Below, in pieces: positions 1 through 8,114 of a stretch of 39,210 nt of DNA. The DNA is taken from contig JAQSXC010000034.1 of assembly GCA_029266335.1 (NCBI GenBank), forward strand, positions 1-39,210, given 5' to 3'. The stretch is from Eubacterium sp. (GTDB lineage Bacteria; Bacillota; Clostridia; Acetivibrionales; DSM-1351). The stretch's first letter is position 1. Each line of letters begins with the position of its first letter. The notes under the pieces are model-generated. The model ran no database searches, was not told the DNA's origin, and saw nothing but the letters and a program-made list of their open reading frames with translations. The position numbers were made by a program, and so were the translations under genes.

Positions 1-488
1 GAGAAATAGGTTCTCAGCAGCAAAACATAGAAGGGGACTATCAGGTAAGGAAGAATAAGGGCAAATACGGTATCCTTCAAATTAAGTACCTGTGCAACAA
101 TAATATAACTTGGCACCATACCGCCATTGAACAGCATGGTGAAAAACAGGTACAGAGAAATCTTTCCTCTGTGAGGAAAATCCTTTCTTGACAGAACATA
201 TGCCAGGCTGGAGGATAAGACAAGACTGACAATAGTCCCCACAACAGTAATAAAGATTGTTACACCATAGGCTCTTCCTATCTGTCCGGGGTCGTTTAAT
301 ATATACTCGTAAGCCAATAATGAAAGCTTTCTTGGAAATAGGGAATATCCATTTTCTATAATTGTCTGTTCATCGGTTAAGGAAGAAGAGATAACTATTA
401 AGAACGGAATCAGACAACATATTGAAATAAAAGTTAAAACTATGTTTATAAAGAATTTTGCTACTACACTGCCTTCTCTCTTTTTCAT
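1..488 (-). CDS. Sugar ABC transporter permease, LplC/YtcP-like (partial, C-terminus outside window)
   Basis: One of the two membrane subunits of a CUT1-type carbohydrate ABC importer. About 162 codons are visible from an ATG (488-486) preceded by GGAGAAAAC. The product starts MKKREGSVVAKFF and runs into a first membrane helix. It carries FFTMLFNGGMVPSYI near residues 100-115, followed by LNLKDTVFALILPY, which is the pattern I know from LplC/YtcP permeases for oligo- or polysaccharide fragments. The cytoplasmic EAA loop lies beyond the window edge. It sits 14 bp downstream of the partner permease on the same strand, so the two are almost certainly one operon. The substrate cannot be told from the sequence, and no binding protein or ATPase is in view. 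Confidence 0.88.
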   Translation of the reverse strand, partial: MKKREGSVVAKFFINIVLTFISICCLIPFLIVISSSLTDEQTIIENGYSLFPRKLSLLAYEYILNDPGQIGRAYGVTIFITVVGTIVSLVLSSSLAYVLSRKDFPHRGKISLYLFFTMLFNGGMVPSYIIVAQVLNLKDTVFALILPYLIVPFYVLLLRTYF

Positions 489-502
489 TGTTTTCTCCTC
501 TC

Positions 503-1471
503 TCAGAACAATGCACGTTCCGGATTTATTTTCTTTACAAAAAGGTTACTTGCCAATACCAGGAGGAATCCAACGAATGCCTGATAGAAACCTGCTGCTG
601 AAGCCATCCCTACGTCACCGGAGTACTTAAGTGCCCGGAAGACATATGTATCTATAACGTTTGTTGTACTATACAGGGCTCCGTTATCAAGTGTAACATT
701 ATAGAACAATCCGAAATCGGCAAAGAAAATACGTCCTATGGACATTAATGTCAAGGTTATGATCAGCGGTGATAACAGAGGGAGAGTTATTTTGGAAACC
801 TGCTGAAGCTTACTTGCACCATCAATAGTTGCAGCTTCATAAAGTTCACCGTCAATACCCATGATACCTGCCAGATAAATTACACTGCCATATCCGACAC
901 CTTTCCACAGGTTTACCACTGTAAGTATGGCAGGCCATAATTTAGGCTCTGCATACCACTCTATCGGATCTAAACCTAAATTTTCAAGGAAGTGATTCAC
1001 CATACCCATCTCATAGCTCAGCAGTGAGTAAACAAAGTAAGAAACGATAACCCAGGATATAAAGTATGGAAGGAACATTGCTGATTGATAAAACTTGATT
1101 AACCATTTCTTTCTTACTTCATTAACAAGAAGAGCAATTAAGATTCCCCCGATTGTCCCGGTTATAATAAATATAACGTTCAGAAATAATGTATTATACG
1201 TAATTTTCCAGGCATCACTGGTGGAAAAAAGATATTTAAAATTATCTATGCCCACCCATTTGCTGCCTAAAATACCATCGCGGGGTTTATAATCCTTGAA
1301 AGCAAGTATTAACCCGAACATTGGCAGATAATTAAAAACAAAAACTACGGCGATTCCGGGAAGAGCCATCAGCCATAACCACTTATGGACATTAAGATTT
1401 TTCAGAATCTTATTTCCGGGCTTGATAGGACCTTCCAATGATTTCTGCTTAAGGTATAATTCAGATTCCAC
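503..1471 (-). CDS. Sugar ABC transporter permease, LplB/YteP-like
   Basis: First permease of a CUT1 sugar importer, 322 residues, normal for the family. A cytoplasmic N-terminus is followed by a first helix at about residues 31-50, and further hydrophobic segments at about 97-118, 132-152, 180-200 and 230-255. The permease EAA loop is at about 211-231 (YEAATIDGASK...ITLP), the surface that docks on the ATPase. The start is GTG (1471-1469) with AAAGGAG eight bases upstream. It is the first gene of a minus-strand operon with the LplC-like permease and faces away from spmA across a 473-bp gap. Families of this type import pectin- or xylan-derived oligosaccharides and similar substrates; the actual substrate is unknown. 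Confidence 0.9.
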   Translation of the reverse strand: MESELYLKQKSLEGPIKPGNKILKNLNVHKWLWLMALPGIAVVFVFNYLPMFGLILAFKDYKPRDGILGSKWVGIDNFKYLFSTSDAWKITYNTLFLNVIFIITGTIGGILIALLVNEVRKKWLIKFYQSAMFLPYFISWVIVSYFVYSLLSYEMGMVNHFLENLGLDPIEWYAEPKLWPAILTVVNLWKGVGYGSVIYLAGIMGIDGELYEAATIDGASKLQQVSKITLPLLSPLIITLTLMSIGRIFFADFGLFYNVTLDNGALYSTTNVIDTYVFRALKYSGDVGMASAAGFYQAFVGFLLVLASNLFVKKINPERALF

Positions 1472-1944
1472 AATAGTTACTCCTTTTAGTTAAATTTGAA
1501 TAAACTGTTCTGTAAACATAAGAATCAGTTAAAATCAAACCAGTTCAATTCACCACTTCATTTTAATTAAGAATTGCTGAATATTGAAGTTTAAATTTCA
1601 GATATGTCTTTATATTTCAGTGAAATCCATATATAAAATTCAGAAATCATCTTTAAATTACAACATCACAAATTTAAAGATAGTTGATAAAATGCCCTGA
1701 AAAAGTCATTTGATAAATAATTTGGGGCAGGAGCATCAAAAATCCTTTAAATTGACAATCATGTTTTTTCAGTGGTATTTCTCAATTAAGGGAAGGTAAC
1801 AGAACATAAAAAACACTCTGTCCACATATATAATAACGAGGCAATATATGTCTCCCCACCTCTATAGGCGGAGGTACCGCTTTGGTTTTCAGGCGGTGAG
1901 CATATGCGGTTATAAAAGGATTTTCCTAAGTTTTAGAGGTTAAA
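1472..1944. promoter_or_regulatory. Divergent intergenic region between ABC permease and spmA
   Basis: No plausible gene is seen. The region is AT-rich and holds an 11-bp perfect inverted repeat (1649-1659 with 1671-1681, core ATCTTTAAATT) that could be an operator. A TTGACA box is at 1752-1757, but the hexamer 17 bases on (GTATTT) is a poor -10. A GC-richer hairpin block at 1858-1910 lies just ahead of spmA and is listed separately. Promoters for both divergent units presumably lie here but cannot be placed firmly. Confidence 0.45.
1858..1910 (+). promoter_or_regulatory. Structured leader with alternative hairpins ahead of spmA
   Basis: ACCTC (1858-1862) can pair with GAGGT (1871-1875). Next to it ACCGC (1876-1880) can pair with GCGGT at 1893-1897, extendable by two pairs, or with a second GCGGT at 1906-1910. 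The two pairings exclude each other, as in attenuators and riboswitches. The block stands out from its AT-rich surroundings and ends 34 bp before the spmA ATG. I could not match it to a named riboswitch class. There is no U-run after the second hairpin, so control at translation or RNA stability is more likely than termination, if it is functional. Confidence 0.35.
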
Positions 1945-2529
1945 ATGTTAAATTATATTTGGATGGGCTTGCTTATTATAGGATTTGCGGTTGGAATTAT
2001 TAATGGGAGAATAGATCAGGTAACAAAGGCGGCGATGGACTCTGCACAATCGGCTGTTACGGTGTGCATCGGGCTGCTGGGAGTCATGTGCTTATGGACT
2101 GGATTGATGAAAGTAGCTGAAAAAAGCGGATTGGTCAACGGCATAAGCAGGTTGGTAAGACCTGTGATGAGTTTTTTATTTCCCGGAATACCCAAAGATC
2201 ATCCGGCACTTGGAGCAATAGTAATGAACCTGGTTGCCAACTTTCTGGGATTGGGAAATGCTGCTACTCCACTGGGGATAAAAGCTATGAATGAGCTTCA
2301 AAGCATAAACAAGGATAAGAAAACTGCTACTGATTCAATGTGCATGTTCCTTGTAATGAATACAGCTGCCATTCAGCTTGTACCAGCAAGTATTATAGCA
2401 TTGCGAACTGCGGAAGGCTCGAAAAAACCTGCCGAAATTATAGTCTGCATATGGATTGCATCCGTTTGTGCCACTATTATGGGAATAATAGCTGCCAAGC
2501 TATTGGCGAAGGTGTGGAATGATAAGTGA
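1945..2529 (+). CDS. spmA: Spore maturation protein A
   Basis: Integral membrane protein of 194 residues with the nucleoside-recognition (Gate) fold. SpmA and SpmB act together in endospore core dehydration and heat resistance in Bacillus and Clostridium. Diagnostic stretches are the N-terminal helix (NYIWMGLLIIGFAVGI), LLGVMCLWTGLMKVAEKSGL (residues about 44-63), and GLGNAATPLGIKAM (about 101-114), the signature of the Gate family. The N-terminus to about residue 65 and the region 120-190 are largely hydrophobic. The ATG at 1945 has AGAGG nine bases upstream. spmB follows on the same strand after a 130-bp gap, larger than the tight coupling usually seen. Confidence 0.95.
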   Translation: MLNYIWMGLLIIGFAVGIINGRIDQVTKAAMDSAQSAVTVCIGLLGVMCLWTGLMKVAEKSGLVNGISRLVRPVMSFLFPGIPKDHPALGAIVMNLVANFLGLGNAATPLGIKAMNELQSINKDKKTATDSMCMFLVMNTAAIQLVPASIIALRTAEGSKKPAEIIVCIWIASVCATIMGIIAAKLLAKVWNDK

Positions 2530-2582
2530 TGGCGCAGATATTTGAAGCAGAAAGCAGTGGATGCCGACTAAAAAACCGGAAT

Positions 2583-2647
2583 CAGATACTGGGATCAGAT
2601 TCTGTGATTATATACTGTGATCATATATTGTGGTCATATAATGGATG
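2583..2647. repeat. Five degenerate 13-bp tandem repeats between spmA and spmB
   Basis: Successive 13-mers read CAGATACTGGGAT, CAGATTCTGTGAT, TATATACTGTGAT, CATATATTGTGGT and CATATAATGGATG. The register holds over 65 bp, with positions 3-5 (mostly GAT/TAT) and the TGTGAT end most conserved. The period is not a multiple of three and spmA has already stopped, so this is not coding. The last unit runs up to the spmB ribosome site. Confidence 0.7.
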
Positions 2648-2659
2648 GAATGGTGAGGC

Positions 2660-3190
2660 ATGGGCATAATAAGACAAATATCAGATTATGCAATACCTGC
2701 AATATTCATAATCATAATAATTGCGGCAGTATTTAAAAAAGTAAAGGCATATGACTTATTTATAGACGGCGCCAAAGATGGGATAGACACTGTTATCAGG
2801 ATAATACCCTCCCTGGTGGGGCTTTTAGTTGCAGTCGGCGTTTTTAAGGCGTCAGGAGCATTGGATCTGCTTATATTTTTATTGAGACCTGTGATAGATC
2901 TGCTTGGCATGCCTCCCGAGGTTGCACCGCTGGCTCTGCTGAGGCCTATTTCCGGAAGTGCCTCTTTTGCATTTGTGACAGATATTATAAAGGCTTTCGG
3001 GCCGGATACCTATGAAGGGCGTGTAGCTGCTACCATGATGGGTTCAACCGAAACCATATTTTATACACTTGCAGTTTATTATGGATCGGTAGGAGTAAAA
3101 AACATAAGATACACTCTGGTTGCTGCCATAATGGCCGACATAATCAGTGTTATAGCTTCACTCTGGGCATGCAGGTTTATTTTTGGGTAA
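2660..3190 (+). CDS. spmB: Spore maturation protein B
   Basis: Integral membrane partner of SpmA, 176 residues, normal length. Hydrophobic helices lie at about residues 10-26, 45-60, 65-78, 125-145 and 150-175. Recognisable SpmB stretches are DLFIDGAKDGIDTVIRIIPS (about 32-51), RPISGSASFAF (about 95-105) and MMGSTETIFYTLAVYYGSVG (about 126-145), the last being the second Gate motif. The start ATG at 2660 has GGTGAGG directly upstream. It ends 13 bp before the converging radical SAM gene, with no obvious terminator between them. It probably acts with SpmA in the forespore or its membranes. Confidence 0.95.
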   Translation: MGIIRQISDYAIPAIFIIIIIAAVFKKVKAYDLFIDGAKDGIDTVIRIIPSLVGLLVAVGVFKASGALDLLIFLLRPVIDLLGMPPEVAPLALLRPISGSASFAFVTDIIKAFGPDTYEGRVAATMMGSTETIFYTLAVYYGSVGVKNIRYTLVAAIMADIISVIASLWACRFIFG

Positions 3191-3203
3191 AATATAAAGC
3201 TAA

Positions 3204-4064
3204 TTAGGCAATATCTACATATGTCCCTTCGGGGAATTCTATTCCCTGCTTCTTTAGAAAGGGTACAAAATAATATGGACCGAAAGTCATAAGTATTTTT
3301 AAAAGTGAAGATTTGTTCATCTTTTGATAAATATCATAAAAAGAATCCGTATGGACATTACCTAAACAAAGGGCTTCAGAAAAGGTTGGACAGCAGCAAG
3401 GATAGACATCTCCATCATAAGTAACAAGCATGTTTCCAATGCCCTGGCATTTTCCCGAAGGAATCCCCTCACCAAATAAAAACATAGCTCTTTCAAGATT
3501 CATTGCCCTTCCCAGTGGCAATCCCGGAAGCTCTTCCATAGAAAACCTTTTTCCGGGGGTTATATCGGAAATTTTTTCTAAGAATTCGTACGCCCTTTCA
3601 GAGCCTTTAAATAAAATTATCTTGAATTTAATTTCAATTCCGCTTTCCACCGCTGCCTTAAAAGCATTTTTTATTTGTTCGAGCTCTATAAAGCTGCTAT
3701 GATATTGGTCATAACTGAATGAAAGGTGATCAATACCGGCATTTTTAACTTCCTTCAGCAGTTTTAATGCATTATCAAAATCTGCTGCCCAGAAGCAGTT
3801 GGTAATACAATCAATTCTGTAGGCGCCGTTTCTTTTTGCGGTTTTTGCACATTCAAGCAGGTCATTGAAGTGCAAAAAGGGTTCTCCCCCTGTGAAACTT
3901 ATTCTAAGGTTTCCATTTTCCGATGCCGAAATTATTCCTGCAGCATCAATTAACCCTGTGAGTTTACTTAGAGGCAACCTTTCCGATTCATTCAGGGAAG
4001 AACTTTCTATACAGTGACTGCAGTTATAATTGCATTCATTACTTATCATAATGGATATGTGCAT
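3204..4064 (-). CDS. Radical SAM protein with SPASM-like C-terminal cysteines
   Basis: 286 residues. The N-terminal radical SAM core has the CX3CX2C iron-sulphur motif at C11, C15 and C18 (NECNYNCSHC) and a GGEP motif at 59-62 (ISFTGGEPFL). A second cysteine group (C206, C223-225, C233; KCQGIG and YPCCCPTFSEALCLG) resembles a short SPASM or twitch auxiliary cluster. Such proteins often modify peptides (sactionine or spliceotide types) or mature enzymes; the reaction here is unknown. The ATG at 4064 has AGAGGAG upstream. It lies 30 bp downstream of the histidine kinase on the same strand, so the two are probably cotranscribed. A Nif11-like peptide gene 3.8 kb away is a conceivable but unproven substrate. 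Confidence 0.85.
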   Translation of the reverse strand: MHISIMISNECNYNCSHCIESSSLNESERLPLSKLTGLIDAAGIISASENGNLRISFTGGEPFLHFNDLLECAKTAKRNGAYRIDCITNCFWAADFDNALKLLKEVKNAGIDHLSFSYDQYHSSFIELEQIKNAFKAAVESGIEIKFKIILFKGSERAYEFLEKISDITPGKRFSMEELPGLPLGRAMNLERAMFLFGEGIPSGKCQGIGNMLVTYDGDVYPCCCPTFSEALCLGNVHTDSFYDIYQKMNKSSLLKILMTFGPYYFVPFLKKQGIEFPEGTYVDIA

Positions 4065-4094
4065 GCTAATCTCCTCTAAATATTATTAATAGGA

Positions 4095-5990
4095 TTACTG
4101 TGGAATTTCCATTGAAAATGAAGTACCTTTTCCTTCAGTGCTTTCAACTCTAAGAGGGTTTCCAAATTGATGCTTAAGCCTTTTGTTTACATTTCTTACA
4201 CCTAATCCATACCCTTCAATATTCTCATCAAGGAGACCTCTTAGCCGTTCCTCTGACATACCGACACCATCATCCTCAATACTTATTAATAGGCACTTAT
4301 GCTTTAATGCTGCTGAAATCTTAACATGTCCTCCTTCTTCCTTAGGAAGTATTCCATGCTTTAAAGCATTTTCGACAATAGGCTGCAGCAAAAACGAAGG
4401 TATTTTAGCTGATAAGCCTTGCGGAATATCAAATATTACTTTTAATTTTCCGCTGAATCTGGCTTCCTCAAGGTTTAAATATGACCTGAGATTTGAGATT
4501 TCTTCTTCTAGTTCAATCAATTCATTGCTATTTTTAAAACTGAAACTGTTACGCAAATGGTTGGCCAGGTCTTGAAGCAATGATTGTGCCTTGGTAACAT
4601 CCTTGCCGGTGAAGTAAGAAATTGTATTTATTACGTTAAAAATAAAGTGTGGCTTAATCTGAGCCTGCAGCATATCTATCTCTGACTTATAGAAAAGTTC
4701 CTGCATTTTTAATGTGTTTGCATACCTTTTAATCAAGAGGAAGGTCAGCAATATAAGAAAAATAAAAACGCCGGTTGTGATGTTAAGCCACCCTCTAAAT
4801 ATATGAAGATCACTTAACACATCATTAACCGAGGATAGGAATACTATTACTGATCCCAGCACCATTACGGTATGGCCGGCGAGTTTCTTTTTTACAATCT
4901 GCACGGTTACTTTTGCAAGCATAATAAATATAAGTAATGCAAATATTTCAAAAACAAAAACCATATGGTACAGAAGTCTGTATGGAACTATAAGCGCAAT
5001 AGTATTAAATATCATACCGATAATTAAAGTGGCCCTGATTAAGATAGGTTTGATTTCATAAGGGAAAACTTTGTGATAATACATAACAAATGCCAGGAGA
5101 GTAAGACAAAGTATGATAAATGACATTTTGTAGAATACTTCCGGATCATATCCGGAAAAAATTGTATAAATGGCTAATTCTCCGAGAAATAATCCTCTAA
5201 GGGAAACAAGAATGCATAAAATACCAAAATACAGGCAATAAGTTTCTCTTTTTCCAATAAAAAAAAGAAGCAAAAAGAATAATCCCATATATAATGTTAT
5301 TGCTGTTTGAAAGTTTTCTATCATCAGATTTTTTTCGCGAAAATTTTGAATTTGTTTCGGAGTACCTATATAAATACTTTTAAGTATTCCCCCGTTACCG
5401 CCTATAAAATTTGATGCATGGATGGTAATGGAAAGTTCAGTGCCGCCGTCTCCAGGGAATTGATAAAATCCAATCAATGCTTCCATTCCTGCTTGTGAAG
5501 TACCGCTTGAGCTTCCGACTGTTCCGCAGGCCAGTACCTGCTTTTCGCCAATCCATAGCGTATAGGCTGAAAAGATTGCATCAACTTTGATAGAAATATC
5601 CTTTATTTTTTTTGTGGTATGGATATTCAAGCGGTAAGTTGAATATCCATTGCCCTTAATGGCATTAGTTTTGAGTGTCTTCTCATTCCAGTATCCCGGA
5701 ACATTAATCAATGACCCTTTAATATCAGGGTTATTTTTAAAATCTTCAGGTAAAAGAAGATGATTCCAGTAGAATTCCCATTTACCGTCCAGAGCAAGTT
5801 TTCCATCTTTTTCAAAGTTCCATTGATCAAGTTCCAGCAGGCCATTTTTCACCTTAGGTAAATCTTTTTTTTCCGGAATATTAAATAAAGCAAAGAATAT
5901 TAAAAGCAAAGCCATACTGATTATTAGCGGAATAGACAGACAGTTCTTTATTGTTACTAAAGACGTATTCTCTGATAATATATTTTTCAA
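4095..5990 (-). CDS. Sensor histidine kinase with 7TMR-DISM sensor and LytS-type kinase core
   Basis: 631 residues from a TTG at 5990-5988. This TTG has AAGGGA eight bases upstream; the in-frame TTG at 5999 abuts the same AAGGGA and is less likely. Order of parts (numbered from 5990): one membrane helix (about 18-38), an extracellular jelly-roll domain of DISMED2 type (about 48-215, with ALDGKWEFYW and VPGYWN), seven membrane helices (about 225-425), then a His_kinase domain with phospho-acceptor His448 in LQAQIKPHFIFNVINTISYF. The ATPase has an N-box (ENALKHG, about 540-546), DDGVG (573-577) and GYGLG (593-597). DISMED2 domains are thought to bind carbohydrates or other small ligands. Kinases with this core usually pair with LytTR regulators; one lies divergently at 6978. 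Confidence 0.9.
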   Translation of the reverse strand: MKNILSENTSLVTIKNCLSIPLIISMALLLIFFALFNIPEKKDLPKVKNGLLELDQWNFEKDGKLALDGKWEFYWNHLLLPEDFKNNPDIKGSLINVPGYWNEKTLKTNAIKGNGYSTYRLNIHTTKKIKDISIKVDAIFSAYTLWIGEKQVLACGTVGSSSGTSQAGMEALIGFYQFPGDGGTELSITIHASNFIGGNGGILKSIYIGTPKQIQNFREKNLMIENFQTAITLYMGLFFLLLFFIGKRETYCLYFGILCILVSLRGLFLGELAIYTIFSGYDPEVFYKMSFIILCLTLLAFVMYYHKVFPYEIKPILIRATLIIGMIFNTIALIVPYRLLYHMVFVFEIFALLIFIMLAKVTVQIVKKKLAGHTVMVLGSVIVFLSSVNDVLSDLHIFRGWLNITTGVFIFLILLTFLLIKRYANTLKMQELFYKSEIDMLQAQIKPHFIFNVINTISYFTGKDVTKAQSLLQDLANHLRNSFSFKNSNELIELEEEISNLRSYLNLEEARFSGKLKVIFDIPQGLSAKIPSFLLQPIVENALKHGILPKEEGGHVKISAALKHKCLLISIEDDGVGMSEERLRGLLDENIEGYGLGVRNVNKRLKHQFGNPLRVESTEGKGTSFSMEIPQ

Positions 5991-6090
5991 ACAAATCAAT
6001 CCCTTGTGTAATAATATAACCTTGGACTATTAAATTAAAAAAATTAAAATTTAAATATTTATGATGCATTCAAATGTGAAAATCCAGCTC

Positions 6091-6807
6091 CTAATAGGTT
6101 ATATAAATTTCATCTTCCAGCAGTGCACCGTCTAGGAGCGAAATTCCTCCCTGTGTTGAAAAGGACTTGGGACTATAACTCTTTGAAACCTCATATTTGG
6201 GTAAAAGACCCATTTCAATGTAGCTTTGAGAAATGAGCTCACTGCAAAAATACATTTCGTCCTTACAAGTAAGTGATTTAGCCTTTCCTTTTTTAATAAG
6301 GCAAATTATTTTTTTTAAAAGGCTAACTATCTTTATTAAAGCATGTATAAATTTTTCTTTTATATTTCCTTCAATAAATTCAATCACCAGTCTATGTATT
6401 GACGGAAAGCCATCCATATGTACTTTGCTTATAAAATTATTAAGTTTGCCAATCATTGGTTCTGTTCTGGAGGTATAAAGCCTTCTGATTGCAACAGTGT
6501 ACTTGTAATCCTTAAGCAGTTTCAGCAGTTCATCAAAATATACAAGCTCTGGACCTGAGCTTTCCGGCTTGTTTTGAACCTCTTTAATATTCAGTTTGGG
6601 TGACGATTGCCAGAGAAGAGGTTTATTTTCACATTCTATTTCAGGTTTAATATCATCCGGTAGTACGATCATTCCTACATGAGACCAACTGGTATTTTCA
6701 AATTTTTCAATAATCTTACTTATTCCTCCGCTACCGCTAAAGAGAACAATGTCGCCGGTTTGTAAGGTTTTTGAAATTGTTTTATAGTCTTTTTTCACTA
6801 TGGTCAT
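6091..6807 (-). CDS. YiiX/YebB-like permuted papain-fold cysteine hydrolase (NlpC/P60 superfamily)
   Basis: 238 residues. An N-terminal block (QTGDIVLFSGSGGISKIIEK) leads to WSHVGMIV with His43, and the second block YFCSELISQSYIEMGLLP carries Cys188 and Glu190. This His-first, Cys-last order is the circular permutation typical of the YiiX/YaeF (C92-type) group. Members cleave or transfer amide or ester bonds on peptides, cell wall or lipids; the substrate here is unknown. There is no signal peptide, but about 150-172 is a hydrophobic, lysine-flanked stretch that could associate with membrane. The ATG at 6807 is followed by MTIVKKDYK. It lies about 100 bp upstream of the kinase gene on the same strand and is divergent from the LytTR regulator. 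Confidence 0.72.
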   Translation of the reverse strand: MTIVKKDYKTISKTLQTGDIVLFSGSGGISKIIEKFENTSWSHVGMIVLPDDIKPEIECENKPLLWQSSPKLNIKEVQNKPESSGPELVYFDELLKLLKDYKYTVAIRRLYTSRTEPMIGKLNNFISKVHMDGFPSIHRLVIEFIEGNIKEKFIHALIKIVSLLKKIICLIKKGKAKSLTCKDEMYFCSELISQSYIEMGLLPKYEVSKSYSPKSFSTQGGISLLDGALLEDEIYITY

Positions 6808-6977
6808 TTTTAATCCCTTTAAAAATTACTTGCAAGGTATTTTAAAATATTCTTGCAGCATATATACAAAAATGATACATTAATTAAAGAATATGGTAAT
6901 TATATCATGGAAATTGTCGACGTACAATAAATGTCATTTATAACTCAAGCTATCACAGTAAAGGAAAGGTGTTATGT
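6808..6977. promoter_or_regulatory. Divergent promoter region between YiiX-like gene and LytTR regulator
   Basis: 170 bp of AT-rich DNA separating two divergent units. It contains TTGT-CGACGT-ACAA around 6917-6930, a small inverted repeat that could be a regulator site. The regulator gene's ribosome site (AAGGAAAGG, 6961-6969) is at the right edge. No complete consensus promoter could be fixed. Confidence 0.4.
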
Positions 6978-7730
6978 GTGCGTGTTATTTTAGTTGATGA
7001 CGAAAGTATTGCTTTGGATGCACTTGCTGAGATGCTTGAAGGCTTTGGCCATATAGAAATACTGGGTAAGTATTGCTCACCAAAAAGGTTTCTTGAAGAA
7101 TTCTCTGACAAAAAGCCCGATGTAGTGTTTCTTGATATCGAAATGCCGGTAATTGATGGTTTTACAGTAGCTGAAGAAATGATTCATATAGCTCCAAATA
7201 CCGGAATAGTATTTGTTACCGCCTATAATGAATATGCTATAAAAGCATTTGAAATCAATGCTATAGACTATGTTTTAAAACCAATTTCAAAAGAGAGGCT
7301 TATTTCCACTGTGAACCGAATCAAAAATAATAACATAAAGGGAATCAATAATTATAAAACAGTACAGGAAATTGGCCTGTCAGCGCTTAAAAAAGGATTA
7401 AAAAAAGTTACCGTTTGGAAGGATGAACGGATTTTTCTTATTAATCCTGCCGATATTCTTTACTGTTTTTCCCGGGATAAAGAAGTTAATGTAATTACAA
7501 AAGAAGGTTCGGTTTATAAGAGCAGATACTCTTTAAGTATTTTAGAAGAAAAACTAAAAGCTTATAAATTTTTCAGGTGTCATAAAAGCTTTATTGTAAA
7601 TATTAATAAGGTTGAGGAAGTAATTCCCGAAGTAAACAGCATATATCTGTTAAAGATTTGCAATTCTAAAGAAGAAATACCTGTTAGCAGAAGCTATTTA
7701 AAACAGTTTAAAAATTTGATAGATATTTAA
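6978..7730 (+). CDS. LytTR-family response regulator
   Basis: 250 residues: a receiver domain (about 1-115) joined to a LytTR DNA-binding domain (about 145-248). The receiver has the acidic pair DD (7-8), phospho-acceptor Asp53 (VVFLDIEMP), Thr in FVTAYNEYAI and Lys in YVLKPISKE. The LytTR part shows the usual ILYCFSRDKEVNVIT and FRCHKSFIVNINKVEEV stretches. The GTG at 6978 is chosen because AAGGAAAGG sits eight bases upstream; the in-frame GTG at 6969 overlaps that ribosome site. It is probably the partner of the LytS-like kinase at 4095-5990, and its targets may include the genes around it. Confidence 0.92.
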   Translation: MRVILVDDESIALDALAEMLEGFGHIEILGKYCSPKRFLEEFSDKKPDVVFLDIEMPVIDGFTVAEEMIHIAPNTGIVFVTAYNEYAIKAFEINAIDYVLKPISKERLISTVNRIKNNNIKGINNYKTVQEIGLSALKKGLKKVTVWKDERIFLINPADILYCFSRDKEVNVITKEGSVYKSRYSLSILEEKLKAYKFFRCHKSFIVNINKVEEVIPEVNSIYLLKICNSKEEIPVSRSYLKQFKNLIDI

Positions 7731-7769
7731 CTGTTTTTTATAAGGCCATAAATGTCCATGGAACCCTGA

Positions 7770-7832
7770 AGAGTGCCTTTGCCTCGTTGAGACGCGCTTA
7801 GGGTTAGAAATTCTTCTACATTATATTTAGCC
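7770..7832 (+). other. Intergenic motif copy 1 (shared with 38350-38400)
   Basis: Noncoding DNA between the LytTR regulator and the Nif11-like gene. It contains GCCTCGTTGAGACGC, then TTCTTCTACAT after about 20 nt. The same arrangement occurs at 38360-38400 (TCCTCGTTGAAACGC then TTTTCTACAT). In this copy AACCCT (7772-7777) can pair with AGGGTT (7800-7805) around an inner AGTGC/GCGCT stem. It ends about 33 bp before the next gene. I do not recognise it as a known riboswitch. Confidence 0.45.
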
Positions 7833-7864
7833 TATGGCATTATAAAACTAAGGAGGTGATTTGG

Positions 7865-8041
7865 GTGTCAATACAGAATGCAAGGGAATTCCTTGATTAT
7901 GTTGGTAAAAATCCTGAGCTGGCAGATAAATTGAAGGGTTTTACCATAGATGAGCTTCGTCAGGCGGTTGGTGAATTAGAACTTTCGACTGCTAATGATG
8001 ATATAAAGTCAAACAAAGCAATACCAATTCTGCCTATTTAA
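7865..8041 (+). CDS. Nif11-like leader-type small peptide
   Basis: 58 residues starting MSIQNAREFLDYVGKN. The pattern A-REFL-YV-KNPEL-DKLKG, followed by FTIDELRQAVGELELS, matches the Nif11-like helical domain, found in nitrogen-fixation-linked proteins and in leader regions of ribosomal natural-product precursors. The last 20 residues (STANDDIKSNKAIPILPI) would be the core if this were a precursor. They have no cysteine and no Gly-Gly cleavage site, so that role is uncertain. GTG at 7865 is preferred over GTG at 7856, because the latter lies inside the strong ribosome site AGGAGGTGA (7851-7859). It stands alone on the plus strand between the LytTR regulator and a converging unknown cluster. 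Confidence 0.7.
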   Translation: MSIQNAREFLDYVGKNPELADKLKGFTIDELRQAVGELELSTANDDIKSNKAIPILPI

Positions 8042-8114
8042 TCTATATGTAATACATAAGATAAACTTTTTCAGAAAAAGTAATGAAATTTTATTTTACA
8101 TCGCCGTAAGTGCC

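Noticed and set aside
2583..2647. CRISPR array
   Set aside because: The units are 13 bp, contiguous and without spacers; no cas genes are present.
7770..7832. Type I c-di-GMP (GEMM) riboswitch
   Set aside because: GACGCGC superficially resembles the GACGCAAAGCC block, but the GGCAAACC and GGTAG core segments are absent.
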